From Enterococcus devriesei (GTDB lineage Bacteria > Bacillota > Bacilli > Lactobacillales > Enterococcaceae), in contig NZ_JXKM01000006.1 in NCBI RefSeq assembly GCF_001885905.1, positions 124,001-188,000 on the forward strand: a stretch of 64,000 nucleotides of DNA, read 5' to 3'. A program made the translations under genes and the position numbers. Numbering within the stretch: position 1 is the stretch's first letter; each line of letters opens with the position of its first letter. Below the pieces are notes generated by a model. It was not told where the DNA came from, made no database searches, and saw only the letters and a program-made list of their open reading frames with translations. Shown here in pieces: positions 53,165 through 62,458 of the stretch.

Positions 53165-54013
53165 ATGCTTAGTCAAATAGGATTATTACTTGTGACCGGT
53201 GTTCTAGCCGGAATTTTAGGCTCGATCTTAGGGATCGGCGGCGGAATTATTTTAACGCCATTTTTGACGTTAGTTATGGGTTTGGATATCAAATATGCGA
53301 TTGCTGCTAGTATCGTCTGTGTGATCGCCACCAGTTCAGGAGCAACGATTGCTTATTTAAAGGATGATATGCTAAATTTGCGGGTGGCCATGTTTTTGGA
53401 AATTGCTACTACTATCGGTGCGATCGTCGGAGCGCTGCTTTCCGGAATTGTACCAACCGGGTTTCTATTTATTTTATTCGGTGGTTTTTTATTGTTTTCC
53501 GTGGTGAATATGATTCAAAAGTTGCGGGGAAAATCAGCCGAACAGATCCAGTCCTCTGCCAGCAATTCATTGGCGGAAAAGTTAAAGCTGAATGGTTCGT
53601 ATTATGATAAGGTGCTGGACCAACAAATTGATTATCAAGTTGAAAAGGTTCCGGGAGGTTTTGCTATGATGTTTGGTGCCGGGATTGCCTCGGGACTCTT
53701 AGGAATCGGCAGTGGTGTCTTCAAGGTGACGGCGATGGATACCATCATGAAAATGCCGTTAAAACCATCCAGCGCTACGAGTAATTTAATGATGGGTGTG
53801 ACCGCCGCAGCCTCTGCGATGGTCTACTTTTTCAGTGGTGCAATCCTGCCGCAGATCGCGGCTCCACTCGCTTTAGGTGTATTAGGTGGAGCGACGATCG
53901 GCTCGCGCATCATGCAGCGATTGAAGCCAGTTGTGATTCGCATGATCTTTATTCCGATTCTATTGATCATGGGCATTCAAATGGTATTGCGAGGATTCGG
54001 GGTGATTAACTAA
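53165..54013 (+). CDS. TSUP-family (TauE/SafE) permease
   Basis: This 282-aa protein has two Gly-rich hydrophobic halves (GSILGIGGGIILTPFL and ASGLLGIGSGVFKV), the pseudo-twofold pattern of the 4-toluene sulfonate uptake permease family. Such proteins move sulfite, sulfonates or related organic anions. The next gene, DUF1634, overlaps by 1 nt and is its usual partner. The substrate is unknown. Confidence 0.85.
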   Translation: MLSQIGLLLVTGVLAGILGSILGIGGGIILTPFLTLVMGLDIKYAIAASIVCVIATSSGATIAYLKDDMLNLRVAMFLEIATTIGAIVGALLSGIVPTGFLFILFGGFLLFSVVNMIQKLRGKSAEQIQSSASNSLAEKLKLNGSYYDKVLDQQIDYQVEKVPGGFAMMFGAGIASGLLGIGSGVFKVTAMDTIMKMPLKPSSATSNLMMGVTAAASAMVYFFSGAILPQIAAPLALGVLGGATIGSRIMQRLKPVVIRMIFIPILLIMGIQMVLRGFGVIN

Positions 54014-54366
54014 TGGAGGACAAAGAAGAGATTTTGGCGATTGAACGCTCGATCGGCTATATTTTACGGATCGGTGTCATTGTTTCGGCGGTAATCATTG
54101 TTATCGGCATGCTTTTATTGTTCATCCAGCCAAGTGCACAGGCGGTTCCCAACAATTTACCGATGATCATTCACGGTTTGCTCCAATTAAATGGGGAAGC
54201 CTTTATTATGTTAGGCTTATTTTGTTTAATTCTGACACCCGTTCTACGAGTGGTGGTTTCGATTTTTGCGTTTGCCAAAGAAAAAGATTATCTATACGTT
54301 TGGATCACTGTGATTGTTTTAGTGATTTTAGTGATTGGCATGAGCTTGGGCTTGGTAGAAAAATAA
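54013..54366 (+). CDS. DUF1634 membrane protein
   Basis: This 117-aa protein has three hydrophobic helices and the DUF1634 pattern (EDKEEILAIERSIGYILRIGVIVSA). It is regularly encoded next to TSUP permeases, as here where its start overlaps the permease stop. It may be an accessory subunit. No biochemical function is established. Confidence 0.85.
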   Translation: MEDKEEILAIERSIGYILRIGVIVSAVIIVIGMLLLFIQPSAQAVPNNLPMIIHGLLQLNGEAFIMLGLFCLILTPVLRVVVSIFAFAKEKDYLYVWITVIVLVILVIGMSLGLVEK

Positions 54367-54431
54367 TTTGAATAGACGTTTTTTTCCGTTAGTTCCAGTG
54401 TTAAAATAGATAAAACTAAAGGGGGACTACG

Positions 54432-54968
54432 ATGATCACTATTCGCACAGCAACGCCGGCAGATGCAGCCGCGTTACGCAAAATTTATGCACCATATGTG
54501 ACTGAGACGACCATTACATTTGATTACGAAGTTCCTAGTGAAGCGACCTTTGCCAATCGGATCGCTGAAACGATCGTAACGTATCCGTATTTAATCGCTG
54601 AGGATCAGGGAGAAATTATCGGCTACGCCTATGCTCATGCCTATAAAGAACGCGCCGCTTATGATTGGGCGGTGGAGGTCAGTGTTTATGTGGATCGCCA
54701 AAAGCAGGGTAAGGGAGCGGGTAAACGTCTTTACCAAGCGTTGGAAGCGGCATTGAGAAAACAAAATGTAGCGATCTTGACCGCCTGCATTACCGGCGGA
54801 AATCAAGGCAGCTTGCAATTTCATGAGAGGCTAGGCTATCAATCGGCAGCTCTCTTTCCCAAAATTGGGTACAAGTTTGAAGCCTGGCATGATGTCATTT
54901 GGCTGCAGAAATTTTTACGAAAGACGGAAGGCGCGTTACCAGCGTTTATTCCTTTTTCTGAATTATAA
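54432..54968 (+). CDS. GNAT acetyltransferase, PAT/MddA-like
   Basis: This 178-aa protein resembles phosphinothricin acetyltransferase-like enzymes. Characteristic parts are RTATPADAAALRKIYAPYV, VYVDRQKQGKGAGKRLY for acetyl-CoA, and a Trp-rich C-end (YKFEAWHDVIWLQKFL). Family members acetylate methionine sulfoximine, methionine sulfone or phosphinothricin. The start follows AGGGGGA. Single gene with a strong terminator. Confidence 0.85.
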   Translation: MITIRTATPADAAALRKIYAPYVTETTITFDYEVPSEATFANRIAETIVTYPYLIAEDQGEIIGYAYAHAYKERAAYDWAVEVSVYVDRQKQGKGAGKRLYQALEAALRKQNVAILTACITGGNQGSLQFHERLGYQSAALFPKIGYKFEAWHDVIWLQKFLRKTEGALPAFIPFSEL

Positions 54969-54969
54969 A

Positions 54970-55011
54970 CAAAAGCCAGTCAGCGATTGTTCATCGCTGA
55001 CTGGCTTTTTG
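54970..55011. terminator. Bidirectional terminator
   Basis: AAAGCCAGTCAGCGAT and ATCGCTGACTGGCTTT form a 16-bp stem, ending both the acetyltransferase and dmkB. Confidence 0.95.
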
Positions 55012-55998
55012 TTAACTTCTTCTCGTTAAAATCTGGCTAGTTAATCGCTCTAATTTTTCTTTCGTACCACGTTCGTTGGTGGGTAATTTTCGAATGTCTT
55101 TTAGAGCTTTTTTTGTATAGTCGGCCGCCAAGTCTTGAGTAAAGGCAGCGCCACCTAATTCAATCACGAGCTGTTGCACCGCCGCCGTATCGGCATCAGA
55201 CATTTGGTCTTTCTTTTCTAAATAAGGTAGCAAGCGTGCTGGGTCTTTTTTTAGGGCATAGATCAAAGGCAGAGAGTAGACTCCTTGACGCACGTCTTCT
55301 AACACCGGTTTGCCTAACGTAGCGGCATCTGCTTGATAGTCCAACAGATCATCCATGATTTGGAAGGCAATACCGATATTGTGGCCAATCTCACCGGCTT
55401 TTTTTGCAAAGCGTTCACTACTGCCACTTTCGAAAGCACCGGCAAAACAGCTTAAAGAAAATAATTCAGCTGTCTTGCCGGAAATATTTTCTAAATAATC
55501 TTCAATGGTTTGATCGGTTCGATAACGATCATCCATTTGGCCTAATTCACCGTCTAAAATTTTTTCCATACTGCGGGAGTTTAATTGTAGGCTCCTTAAC
55601 GAGGTAGCATAATCGGATAATAATTTGAAACAGCAAATAAATAAGTAATCCCCCGCATAGACTGCCGTGTCATTTCCGAAAGTCGAGCGAATCGTCGGCA
55701 ATCCCCGGCGCAAGGTGGAATCATCGACAATATCATCGTGAATCAAAGTGGCGGTGTGGAGCATTTCGATGGCTGCCGCTAGCGAGGTAGCTTTTTTTTG
55801 ATCCTGTTCGGGACCAAATTCGGCAAAGAGTAACTGATAAGCCGGGCGTAATAATTTGCCGCCAGCGTGGATCATTTCCAGCACCGCGTGTTCGACTTTT
55901 TTATTTTTTAACTTAACGACATCTTCCATTAAATAAAGCGTCGTTGTCAGTTGTTTTGCAAGCTCAGGATAGTCTTGCCACATTGGATGAAGGATCAT
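55012..55998 (-). CDS. dmkB: Polyprenyl diphosphate synthase for demethylmenaquinone (DmkB)
   Basis: This 328-aa trans-prenyltransferase extends isoprenoid chains. The two Asp-rich metal motifs are DDIVDD in LIHDDIVDD and DDLLD in QIMDDLLDY. In the electron-transfer locus it would supply the prenyl tail for the DmkA enzymes. It overlaps eetB by 4 nt (ATGA) and ends the minus-strand arm. The chain length made cannot be inferred reliably. Confidence 0.88.
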   Translation of the reverse strand: MILHPMWQDYPELAKQLTTTLYLMEDVVKLKNKKVEHAVLEMIHAGGKLLRPAYQLLFAEFGPEQDQKKATSLAAAIEMLHTATLIHDDIVDDSTLRRGLPTIRSTFGNDTAVYAGDYLFICCFKLLSDYATSLRSLQLNSRSMEKILDGELGQMDDRYRTDQTIEDYLENISGKTAELFSLSCFAGAFESGSSERFAKKAGEIGHNIGIAFQIMDDLLDYQADAATLGKPVLEDVRQGVYSLPLIYALKKDPARLLPYLEKKDQMSDADTAAVQQLVIELGGAAFTQDLAADYTKKALKDIRKLPTNERGTKEKLERLTSQILTRRS

Positions 55999-56561
55999 TT
56001 TTGATAGCCTCCGGATCTTTTTTTATTCTTTTTTTCCAGCTCATAGTTCAACTGGAATTTTTTTAAAGCTTGCACATGAACGAGTAAGTAATTGCCTGCG
56101 ATTCCAATCGTGATCCCCGCGAGAATCCCAAATAAAGACATGACGGGAAGATAGAGCATGACCGTCCAGGATTGGGCAATCCAACTTGCAACTAGTAATT
56201 GTCCGACGTTGTGAAGAAAGCCGCCGGCAGCACTGATACCGATGATGCTGACGCGTTTAGGACCGAGACTTTTGACCAGCAGCATGCCGAAATAGCTTAG
56301 CATAGAACCACTCATACTATATAAAAAGGTCGAGATCGTTCCGCCTAGTAAAGTCGTCAAGATCAAGCGCATCCAAACTAACCGAAAACTGTCTCTCTTA
56401 GGCATGGTAAAAATCGCGATAATCGTGATTAGATTAGCCAAGCCAAGCTTTGCACCAGGAGCAAAGGCAAAAGGCGAAGGAATCATATTTTCAACTAAAC
56501 CTAAAATGACTCCTTGGGCAACTAAAAGCGCTATGTAGATCAATTTTTGAGTCTTATGCAT
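55995..56561 (-). CDS. eetB: EetB, Gx-transporter/HepT-like membrane protein
   Basis: This 188-aa protein has five or six helices and resembles the ECF S-component-like 'heptaprenyl diphosphate synthase component I' family (VENMIPSPFAFAPGAKLGLANL). In Listeria the homologue EetB is needed for flavin-based extracellular electron transfer. It sits between eetA and dmkB, with overlap into the latter. Its exact action is unresolved. Confidence 0.87.
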   Translation of the reverse strand: MHKTQKLIYIALLVAQGVILGLVENMIPSPFAFAPGAKLGLANLITIIAIFTMPKRDSFRLVWMRLILTTLLGGTISTFLYSMSGSMLSYFGMLLVKSLGPKRVSIIGISAAGGFLHNVGQLLVASWIAQSWTVMLYLPVMSLFGILAGITIGIAGNYLLVHVQALKKFQLNYELEKKNKKRSGGYQK

Positions 56562-56572
56562 GATACAGACAG

Positions 56573-56989
56573 CTAATAAATGACACTGCCGGTTTCACCT
56601 CCATCTGAGGCTTTTACTTCGATTAATAATTTGTGCGGCAGGCAGACGATCGTTTCCCCAGATTGATCAATCCAACCTCGGCGGACACAAATTTGATCCC
56701 CGCAATTCGCTTCTTTGATCCGAATCTTAGTGCCTTTGATTTCGATCAAATTATAATCACCGTCTGGATCGGTGTAGCGATAAGTATAGGATTGCTTTTC
56801 GTCGTTGAGATCGAAGCTTTTAATTTCTTTTCCATCAACGGAAAGAACCGCTTGTTGAGTGGGGGCCTCATTCACACGATTGATACTGAAGACGACGATG
56901 GGGGCAAAAGAAAGCAAGATCAATAGCAAAACAATGATCCCATCCCAAGGTCGCAACAAACTATTTTTTACAAAATACTTCAGCTTCAA
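56573..56989 (-). CDS. eetA: EetA, NusG-domain-II protein
   Basis: This 138-aa protein has one N-terminal membrane helix and an extracellular NusG domain II, marked by CGDQICVRRGWI and ETIVCLPHKLLIEV. Such proteins accompany EetB and FMN-modified proteins. The start is TTG 56989, 8 nt after AAAGGGG. It begins the eetA-eetB-dmkB operon. It may help bring electrons or FMN groups to the cell surface; its mechanism is unknown. Confidence 0.87.
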   Translation of the reverse strand: MKLKYFVKNSLLRPWDGIIVLLLILLSFAPIVVFSINRVNEAPTQQAVLSVDGKEIKSFDLNDEKQSYTYRYTDPDGDYNLIEIKGTKIRIKEANCGDQICVRRGWIDQSGETIVCLPHKLLIEVKASDGGETGSVIY

Positions 56990-57040
56990 GAGTTACACCC
57001 CTTTGTTTTTTCATACAGTGAATCGTTCCAATCATAACAT

Positions 57041-57086
57041 AAAGAAAGTCCTAAAGAGGGAAATAAGCCCTTTAGAACTTTCTTTC
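57041..57086 (-). terminator. Hairpin between ndh2 and eetA
   Basis: AAAGAAAGT..CTAAAG..GGG pairs with CCC..TTAG..ACTTTCTTT. The minus-strand tail TTTCTTTATG is a moderate T-run, so partial read-through into eetA is possible. Confidence 0.65.
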
Positions 57087-57107
57087 ATAAATAATTCAAT
57101 TTTTAGT

Positions 57108-59063
57108 TTATTTTTTGCCGTAGATCGAGCGAGGAGTCCCATACCACCATTTGCCGACGGTCCGTTGAATCCAAGGAATCACCCAACGGTCAAGACCTAA
57201 TGCACGACCAGAACCGTTCATTAATGCGAAGGCAACAAAGATGAACCAGATGTTGACCCAATAGAACATGCCAGATAGGCAGAAGACAATCGTCAAACCA
57301 ATTGTGGCAGCGCTGGCTAACCAAGTGAATAATCCAAAGATCAAGGCTAACGCGATCCCGATTTCAACGAAGGTCATGAATTTTTGCATGAACAACGCCA
57401 CGTCTTGATTTGGCATCATGACTTCCATGATTTTTGAGAACCAATGAGGCATTTTTTCAAAGACAGGCATTGGGTTTTCCCCAAAGGCATAGCTGAAACC
57501 AAAGTGCGTTGCTTGCGTCGCTGTCGCAGCGGCAGCATCTGTCGCGCCGCCAGCAGCACCAGTTGCCGCAGTTGTTGCTTCAGCCGCATGAGAGCCAGCC
57601 GCAGAAGCGCCAGTAGTTACTTGTTCTTGCAACCAAGGGAATGGGAAGACCACTTTGTCAGTAAACCAAGAGCCATCGCCAAACCAAGAAGTTGGATTCA
57701 AGTAATGACCATCACCAACGACTTTTTTAGACGATTCGATCAACCACATAGAACCGTAGAAAACGCGTAGTGGCACACTCCACAAAACATTGCCGTAACG
57801 TGAAGAATGTCCGCGAGTCACGTTGCGATCATTTTTGATATGGAAGAATTCGTGCATCATGTATTGGAACATGTAGTAGCCAGAACGCATATCAAAGAAA
57901 TATTTCAAGTTGACGATATGTTTCATTACAATCGCCATGAAGCCGGCCATGTGGACTTTGTCCATTAAGTTGGCAACGCCCCATTTTGAACCAATGGAAA
58001 CCATGAAGCCTTGGTAATTACTTTTGAATTCGTGCTTTTCAGTGTTTTTAACTTTGGCAACGATATTCGCCGCAGCCGTATGAGCTGTTTGTTCTGCAGC
58101 TTGAACGATCTGTGGAGTTGGGCGGCCGTCACCCTTTTCTTCGTAGTGAACCAAGTCACCGACGATGTAGATGTCTTTGTCTTCGTAGCCTTTAGCTTGC
58201 ATATATTCGTTCGCATACAAACGTTGTCCGCGAGCTGCTTCAAGTCCAAAGTCCGCCGCATCAGACGTTCCTTTGACACCAGCAGTCCAAATCAAGGTAT
58301 TGGTCGGAACTTGTGAGCCGTCTTTTAAGACGATGTGGTCAACAGTGACTTCAGTGATTGGGGCACCTTTTTTCAATTGAATGCCCTTTTTCATCATAAA
58401 GCGTTCGGCTTTTTCAGCGTCTTTACGATCTAACATGTTCAAAATCGTTGGAAGAGCTTCGACAACCATCAAAGTAAATTCTTCAGGACGTAATTTGAAT
58501 TCTTTTGCTAAAACATTTTTCCATTCCATCAATTCACCGATCATTTCGATCCCAGTGAATCCAGAGCCACAGACAACAAAGGTCAACATTGCGCGACGAG
58601 TTGCTTCGTCAGGCTCCAAGGCAGCTTTTGCAACGGTATCTTCGATGTGCTTTCTGATCTTGATGGCATCTTCCATTGACCATAGGGTGAAGCCGTGTTC
58701 TTTGACCCCAGGCGTGCCGAAGTCGTTCGGTTCGCCTCCCATACCGATAATCAATTGATCAAATGGGTACTTGCCTAATTTAGTAGTAACAATTTTTTTA
58801 TCCTTGTCGATACCGGTTACAGTATCAGTCACTAATGAAACATTTTTTTGACGTGCGAACAAACGTTGCAAGTCGTATTGCACTGCGTCTGGTTCTACGC
58901 GTCCGCCGGCTACTTCGTGTAGCTCGGTCATCATTGTATGGTAAGAATGACGATCGATTAATGTAATCTCAGCATCATCTTTTTTTAGCTTCTTAGATAA
59001 AAATTTCGTTGCCGCGACACCAGCATAGCCTGCGCCTACAACGACAATCTTTTCTTTTGCCAT
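57108..59063 (-). CDS. ndh2: Ndh2, NADH dehydrogenase of extracellular electron transfer
   Basis: This 651-aa protein is a type II NADH dehydrogenase with an added membrane module. Residues 1-400 hold the two nucleotide folds (VVVGAGYAGVAATK for FAD, VVCGSGFTGIEMIGEL for NADH) and the C-terminal FAD contact VGDLVHYEE. A linker (484-520) very rich in Ala and Thr is followed by about four helices (555-640). Listeria Ndh2 has the same extension and passes electrons to demethylmenaquinone. It is divergent from pplA with a strong promoter. The start follows AAGGAGCGG. Confidence 0.93.
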   Translation of the reverse strand: MAKEKIVVVGAGYAGVAATKFLSKKLKKDDAEITLIDRHSYHTMMTELHEVAGGRVEPDAVQYDLQRLFARQKNVSLVTDTVTGIDKDKKIVTTKLGKYPFDQLIIGMGGEPNDFGTPGVKEHGFTLWSMEDAIKIRKHIEDTVAKAALEPDEATRRAMLTFVVCGSGFTGIEMIGELMEWKNVLAKEFKLRPEEFTLMVVEALPTILNMLDRKDAEKAERFMMKKGIQLKKGAPITEVTVDHIVLKDGSQVPTNTLIWTAGVKGTSDAADFGLEAARGQRLYANEYMQAKGYEDKDIYIVGDLVHYEEKGDGRPTPQIVQAAEQTAHTAAANIVAKVKNTEKHEFKSNYQGFMVSIGSKWGVANLMDKVHMAGFMAIVMKHIVNLKYFFDMRSGYYMFQYMMHEFFHIKNDRNVTRGHSSRYGNVLWSVPLRVFYGSMWLIESSKKVVGDGHYLNPTSWFGDGSWFTDKVVFPFPWLQEQVTTGASAAGSHAAEATTAATGAAGGATDAAAATATQATHFGFSYAFGENPMPVFEKMPHWFSKIMEVMMPNQDVALFMQKFMTFVEIGIALALIFGLFTWLASAATIGLTIVFCLSGMFYWVNIWFIFVAFALMNGSGRALGLDRWVIPWIQRTVGKWWYGTPRSIYGKK

Positions 59064-59142
59064 TGAAAATCCGCTCCTTAATATTTGTATGATAATTACT
59101 GCACATAGAATGATAATTGATAATTGCTGAACAATCGAACTT

Positions 59143-59171
59143 ATTATACATATACTTTGTTTTTTTGTCTA
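59143..59171 (-). promoter_or_regulatory. ndh2 promoter
   Basis: Minus-strand TAGACA and TATAAT are 17 bp apart, with a leader of about 70 nt. Confidence 0.7.
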
Positions 59172-59247
59172 TTGTAATTATTCTTAGCTGATATCAACAT
59201 CATTCTAATAATTAAATTAAAAAAATAATGTAATCGACAAAAAATAG

Positions 59248-59276
59248 TGTACAAATTTCAACAAGTAGATTAAAAT
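59248..59276 (+). promoter_or_regulatory. pplA promoter
   Basis: TGTACA and TAAAAT are 17 bp apart, just upstream of the pplA Shine-Dalgarno region. Confidence 0.5.
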
Positions 59277-59324
59277 GATTCTTGTTTAAAGAATCACAAA
59301 AAATAAAAAAGGTGGAGTTTATTC

Positions 59325-60224
59325 ATGAAAATGAAAAAAATAGTATCAGGGTTTGCGGTAGTGGCATTTTCAACACTAGCTTTAGCAGCCTGCGGGGGAA
59401 GCAACGATAAAGAAGCAGCTTCAAACTCATCAACAAGTTCTTCAGAAGCAGCCAAACCAGCAGAAAAAGAAGCTGGCGGCGATCTTAAAGATGGCAGCTA
59501 TAAATTAGAAGAAAAAAATTATGATCATGGTTACCGCGTTGTTTTTGACATGACTGTTAAAGATGGCAAAATTACAAAATCAAACTATGATTACTTAAAC
59601 GAAGATGGCAAATCAAAACAAAAAGATGCTGACTACGAAAAGAGCATGAAAGAAAAAACAAAGACTGGTCCTAAAGAATACATCCCAGCTTTAAATAAAT
59701 CATTAGAAGAAACACAAAACCCAGATGCAGTTGAAGTTGTAACTGGTGCGACTCATTCTAGCGAAAACTTCAAGAACTACTCTCAACAATTAGTTCAAGC
59801 AGCTCAAGCTGGCGACACAAAAACAATCGAAATCGACAATGGCGCTGCAATGAAAGACGGCACTTACAAATTAGAAGAAAAGAACTACTCTAATGGCTAC
59901 CGTACAATCTTCAGCATGACTGTTGCTGGTGGAAAAATCACCGAATCAAACTTTGACATGGTTGACAAAGATGGCAAATCTAAAAAAGATGACGCTGACT
60001 ATGAAAAGAACATGAAAGCTAAAAGCGGTGTTGGACCAAAAGAATACATCGAACAATTAAACAAAGGTTTAGTTGAAAAAGGCGCTCCTGCTGATGTTGA
60101 AGTTGTAACTGGTGCGACTCATTCTTCACACGCTTTCCAAACTTACGCAGCACAATTAGTAAACGCTGCTGAAAAAGGCGATACAAACACAATCCAAGTA
60201 GACAACATTGTTACTAAAAAATAA
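59325..60224 (+). CDS. pplA: PplA, lipoprotein with two FMN-binding domains
   Basis: This 299-aa surface lipoprotein has a signal peptide with lipobox LAAC (lipidated Cys23), a Ser/Ala/Glu linker and two FMN_bind repeats (about 55-165 and 175-290) that share most residues. Each contains a flavinylation site GATHSS, with Thr143 and Thr265 as the residues FmnB would esterify with FMN. In Listeria, PplA carries electrons from the quinone pool to extracellular acceptors such as Fe(III). AAGGTGGAG precedes the start. fmnB follows after a terminator. Confidence 0.94.
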   Translation: MKMKKIVSGFAVVAFSTLALAACGGSNDKEAASNSSTSSSEAAKPAEKEAGGDLKDGSYKLEEKNYDHGYRVVFDMTVKDGKITKSNYDYLNEDGKSKQKDADYEKSMKEKTKTGPKEYIPALNKSLEETQNPDAVEVVTGATHSSENFKNYSQQLVQAAQAGDTKTIEIDNGAAMKDGTYKLEEKNYSNGYRTIFSMTVAGGKITESNFDMVDKDGKSKKDDADYEKNMKAKSGVGPKEYIEQLNKGLVEKGAPADVEVVTGATHSSHAFQTYAAQLVNAAEKGDTNTIQVDNIVTKK

Positions 60225-60247
60225 TTTTTAACCTCCTTAGGGAATCT

Positions 60248-60281
60248 GAAAAAGAGCTGGGATCTCCCAGCTCTTTTTTTA
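60248..60281 (+). terminator. Terminator after pplA
   Basis: AAAGAGCTGGGA pairs with TCCCAGCTCTTT, followed by seven T residues. It would let pplA be made in excess over fmnB. Confidence 0.93.
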
Positions 60282-60405
60282 ATACTTTTTAAGCATTTAT
60301 TTTCTTGATTAACAATTAGAGCTAAGCAAAAAAGGCTATGAAAATCGCCCCGAAAGAGCTATGATAAGGTGAAAAAATTTTACAATATACAAGGGGAGTA
60401 TTTGT

Positions 60406-61470
60406 GTGAAGAAACGACTAGCAATGGTATTTTTAGGAGTATTGATGATTCTACTGACCGCTTGCGGCAGCAGTAAACCAAAAATAAATGAGAAACCATA
60501 TGAAGATAAACAATTTTTAATGGGTACATATGTCCAGATCAGAATTTATGATGATGATAAAAAAGCAGCCTTGAAGCCGGCCTTTGATCGAGTGAAGGAA
60601 TTGGCGGATAAAATCACGGTGAATCAAAAAGGTTCAGAGATCGATGCCATCAATGCGGCGGCAGGAGAAAAACCGGTAAAAGTTACCGACGATATGTATT
60701 ATTTGTTGAAGGAAGCTTACAAATATAGTAAAGATTCTCAAGGCGGTTTTGATATGGCGATTGGTCCAATCACTTCGATGTGGCGCATCGGCTTCCCAGA
60801 TGCTCGCAAACCAGCGCAAAGTGAAATCGATCAGGCCTTGAAATTAGTCAACTATCATGATGTTGAATTCAATGATGAGGACAAAACGGTCTACTTGAAA
60901 GAAAAAGGCATGAAGCTGGATCTTGGCGCGATTGCTAAAGGCTACATTACTGATGAAGTGATCAAGGTACTAAAGAAAAATGATGTAACGACTGCTATCG
61001 TCGACCTTGGCGGGAACGTGTACGTTTTAGGCCACAGTCCGCGAAATGACCAAAAAGAAGACTGGACGGTCGGCATCCAAGACCCGAACCAAGCAAGAAA
61101 TGTTGTTTTAGGAAGTGTTCCGGAAAGCAATAAATCTTTGGTAACGTCTGGTATCTATGAGCGCTATCTGGAAGTTGACGGTAAAACTTATCATCACTTA
61201 TTTAATCCGAAGACGGGTTATCCCTTTGATAACGACATTGCCGGCGTTACGATCATCTCTAAAAAATCTATTGATGGTGATGGACTATCTACAGCAGTCT
61301 TTTCAATGGGTGTCAAAAAAGGAATTGCTTATGTTGATACGCTAAAGGATACGGAAGCAATCTTTGTCACAAGGGATGATAAAATTTACGTCACAGCTGG
61401 AATCAAGGATGATTTCAAGATCAATCCAGAAGCTGGTTATACTATGGGAAATGAAAAGGATTTGAAATAA
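60406..61470 (+). CDS. fmnB: FAD:protein FMN transferase (FmnB/ApbE)
   Basis: This 354-aa ApbE-family lipoprotein attaches FMN from FAD onto Thr of PplA outside the membrane. The lipobox is LLTAC. The family segments MGTYVQIRIYD, DLGAIAKGYITDEV and DLGGNVYVLG are present, as is the metal-binding D-x-x-S/T in DGDGLSTAVFSMG. The GTG start follows AAGGGGAG. It leads fmnB-dmkA-dmkA. Confidence 0.93.
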   Translation: MKKRLAMVFLGVLMILLTACGSSKPKINEKPYEDKQFLMGTYVQIRIYDDDKKAALKPAFDRVKELADKITVNQKGSEIDAINAAAGEKPVKVTDDMYYLLKEAYKYSKDSQGGFDMAIGPITSMWRIGFPDARKPAQSEIDQALKLVNYHDVEFNDEDKTVYLKEKGMKLDLGAIAKGYITDEVIKVLKKNDVTTAIVDLGGNVYVLGHSPRNDQKEDWTVGIQDPNQARNVVLGSVPESNKSLVTSGIYERYLEVDGKTYHHLFNPKTGYPFDNDIAGVTIISKKSIDGDGLSTAVFSMGVKKGIAYVDTLKDTEAIFVTRDDKIYVTAGIKDDFKINPEAGYTMGNEKDLK

Positions 61471-61471
61471 A

Positions 61472-62422
61472 ATGACCTTAAAAAGTTTTTTTGACTTAGT
61501 AGAGATCCGTACGAAATTAGCGAGCTTGTTTCCATTTCTGATTGCGGTGTTGTTCACCAATACTTACTTCCATTCCTTTCATTTAGGAAAGACCCTCTTT
61601 TTCTTCTTGGGAATGGTCGCGTTTGATATGGCGACGACCGCGATCAATAATTATATGGATTTTCGCAAGGCCCACTCTGAAACATATAAGTATCAAGAAA
61701 ACGTGATTGGCAAAGATCAGCTATCGGAGCAGACCGTCGTGGCGATTATTTTCGGCTTGATTGGGTTTGCGGCGATCGTCGGCATCACGCTGGCGATCCA
61801 AACCGGTTGGCTTTTATTAGTCATGGGTTGTGCTTGTTGTTTCATCGGGGTCTTTTACACTTACGGACCGATTCCGCTATCACGGATGCCGCTAGGGGAA
61901 TTATTCAGCGGTGTAACGATGGGGTTGGGCATCTTTGCGATTACGATTTATTTGAACACCTTCGATCAAAAGCTTTTTTTCTTAGAGCTGGATCTAAAGC
62001 ACTTTGCCTTAACCGGCAGTACCACCGCTGCTTTAGCTGTGATTTGGGCATCTTTGCCGTTGATCGCTACGATCGCGAATATCATGTTGGCCAACAATCT
62101 TTCTGATTTGGAACAAGACATTGAGAACCATCGGTACACCTTGCCGTTTTATCTTGGCCGCAAAAACGGTGTGATTTTATTTAATTTATTGATGTATTGT
62201 TCTTATGTGGCGATTATTGTCGGTTGGATCGCAGGAATTTATCAATGGCCAATCCTATTGACGTTCGTCAGTCTTTTAAAAGTTTATCCACAAACCAAAG
62301 CTTTCACTAAAAAACAAATCAAAAGTCAAACTTTTGCGATGTCTATTAAAAATCTCGTCGCTTTCAATAGCTGTTACGGGTTAGGGCTGTTAGTGACGCT
62401 GCTTTGGCAAGCGCTAAGCTAA
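61472..62422 (+). CDS. dmkA: DmkA, DHNA polyprenyltransferase (copy 1)
   Basis: This 316-aa UbiA-family enzyme transfers a prenyl chain onto 1,4-dihydroxy-2-naphthoate, giving demethylmenaquinone. Metal-binding Asp motifs are NNYMDFRKAH and NLSDLEQDIENHRYTLP. About nine helices are visible. It starts 1 nt after the fmnB stop. MenA-like enzymes of the main respiratory pathway are related; this copy belongs to the electron-transfer locus by position. Confidence 0.92.
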   Translation: MTLKSFFDLVEIRTKLASLFPFLIAVLFTNTYFHSFHLGKTLFFFLGMVAFDMATTAINNYMDFRKAHSETYKYQENVIGKDQLSEQTVVAIIFGLIGFAAIVGITLAIQTGWLLLVMGCACCFIGVFYTYGPIPLSRMPLGELFSGVTMGLGIFAITIYLNTFDQKLFFLELDLKHFALTGSTTAALAVIWASLPLIATIANIMLANNLSDLEQDIENHRYTLPFYLGRKNGVILFNLLMYCSYVAIIVGWIAGIYQWPILLTFVSLLKVYPQTKAFTKKQIKSQTFAMSIKNLVAFNSCYGLGLLVTLLWQALS

Positions 62423-62458
62423 AGTTGAAAAGTGAAGGATTAAGAAGAGGAGTTACAC

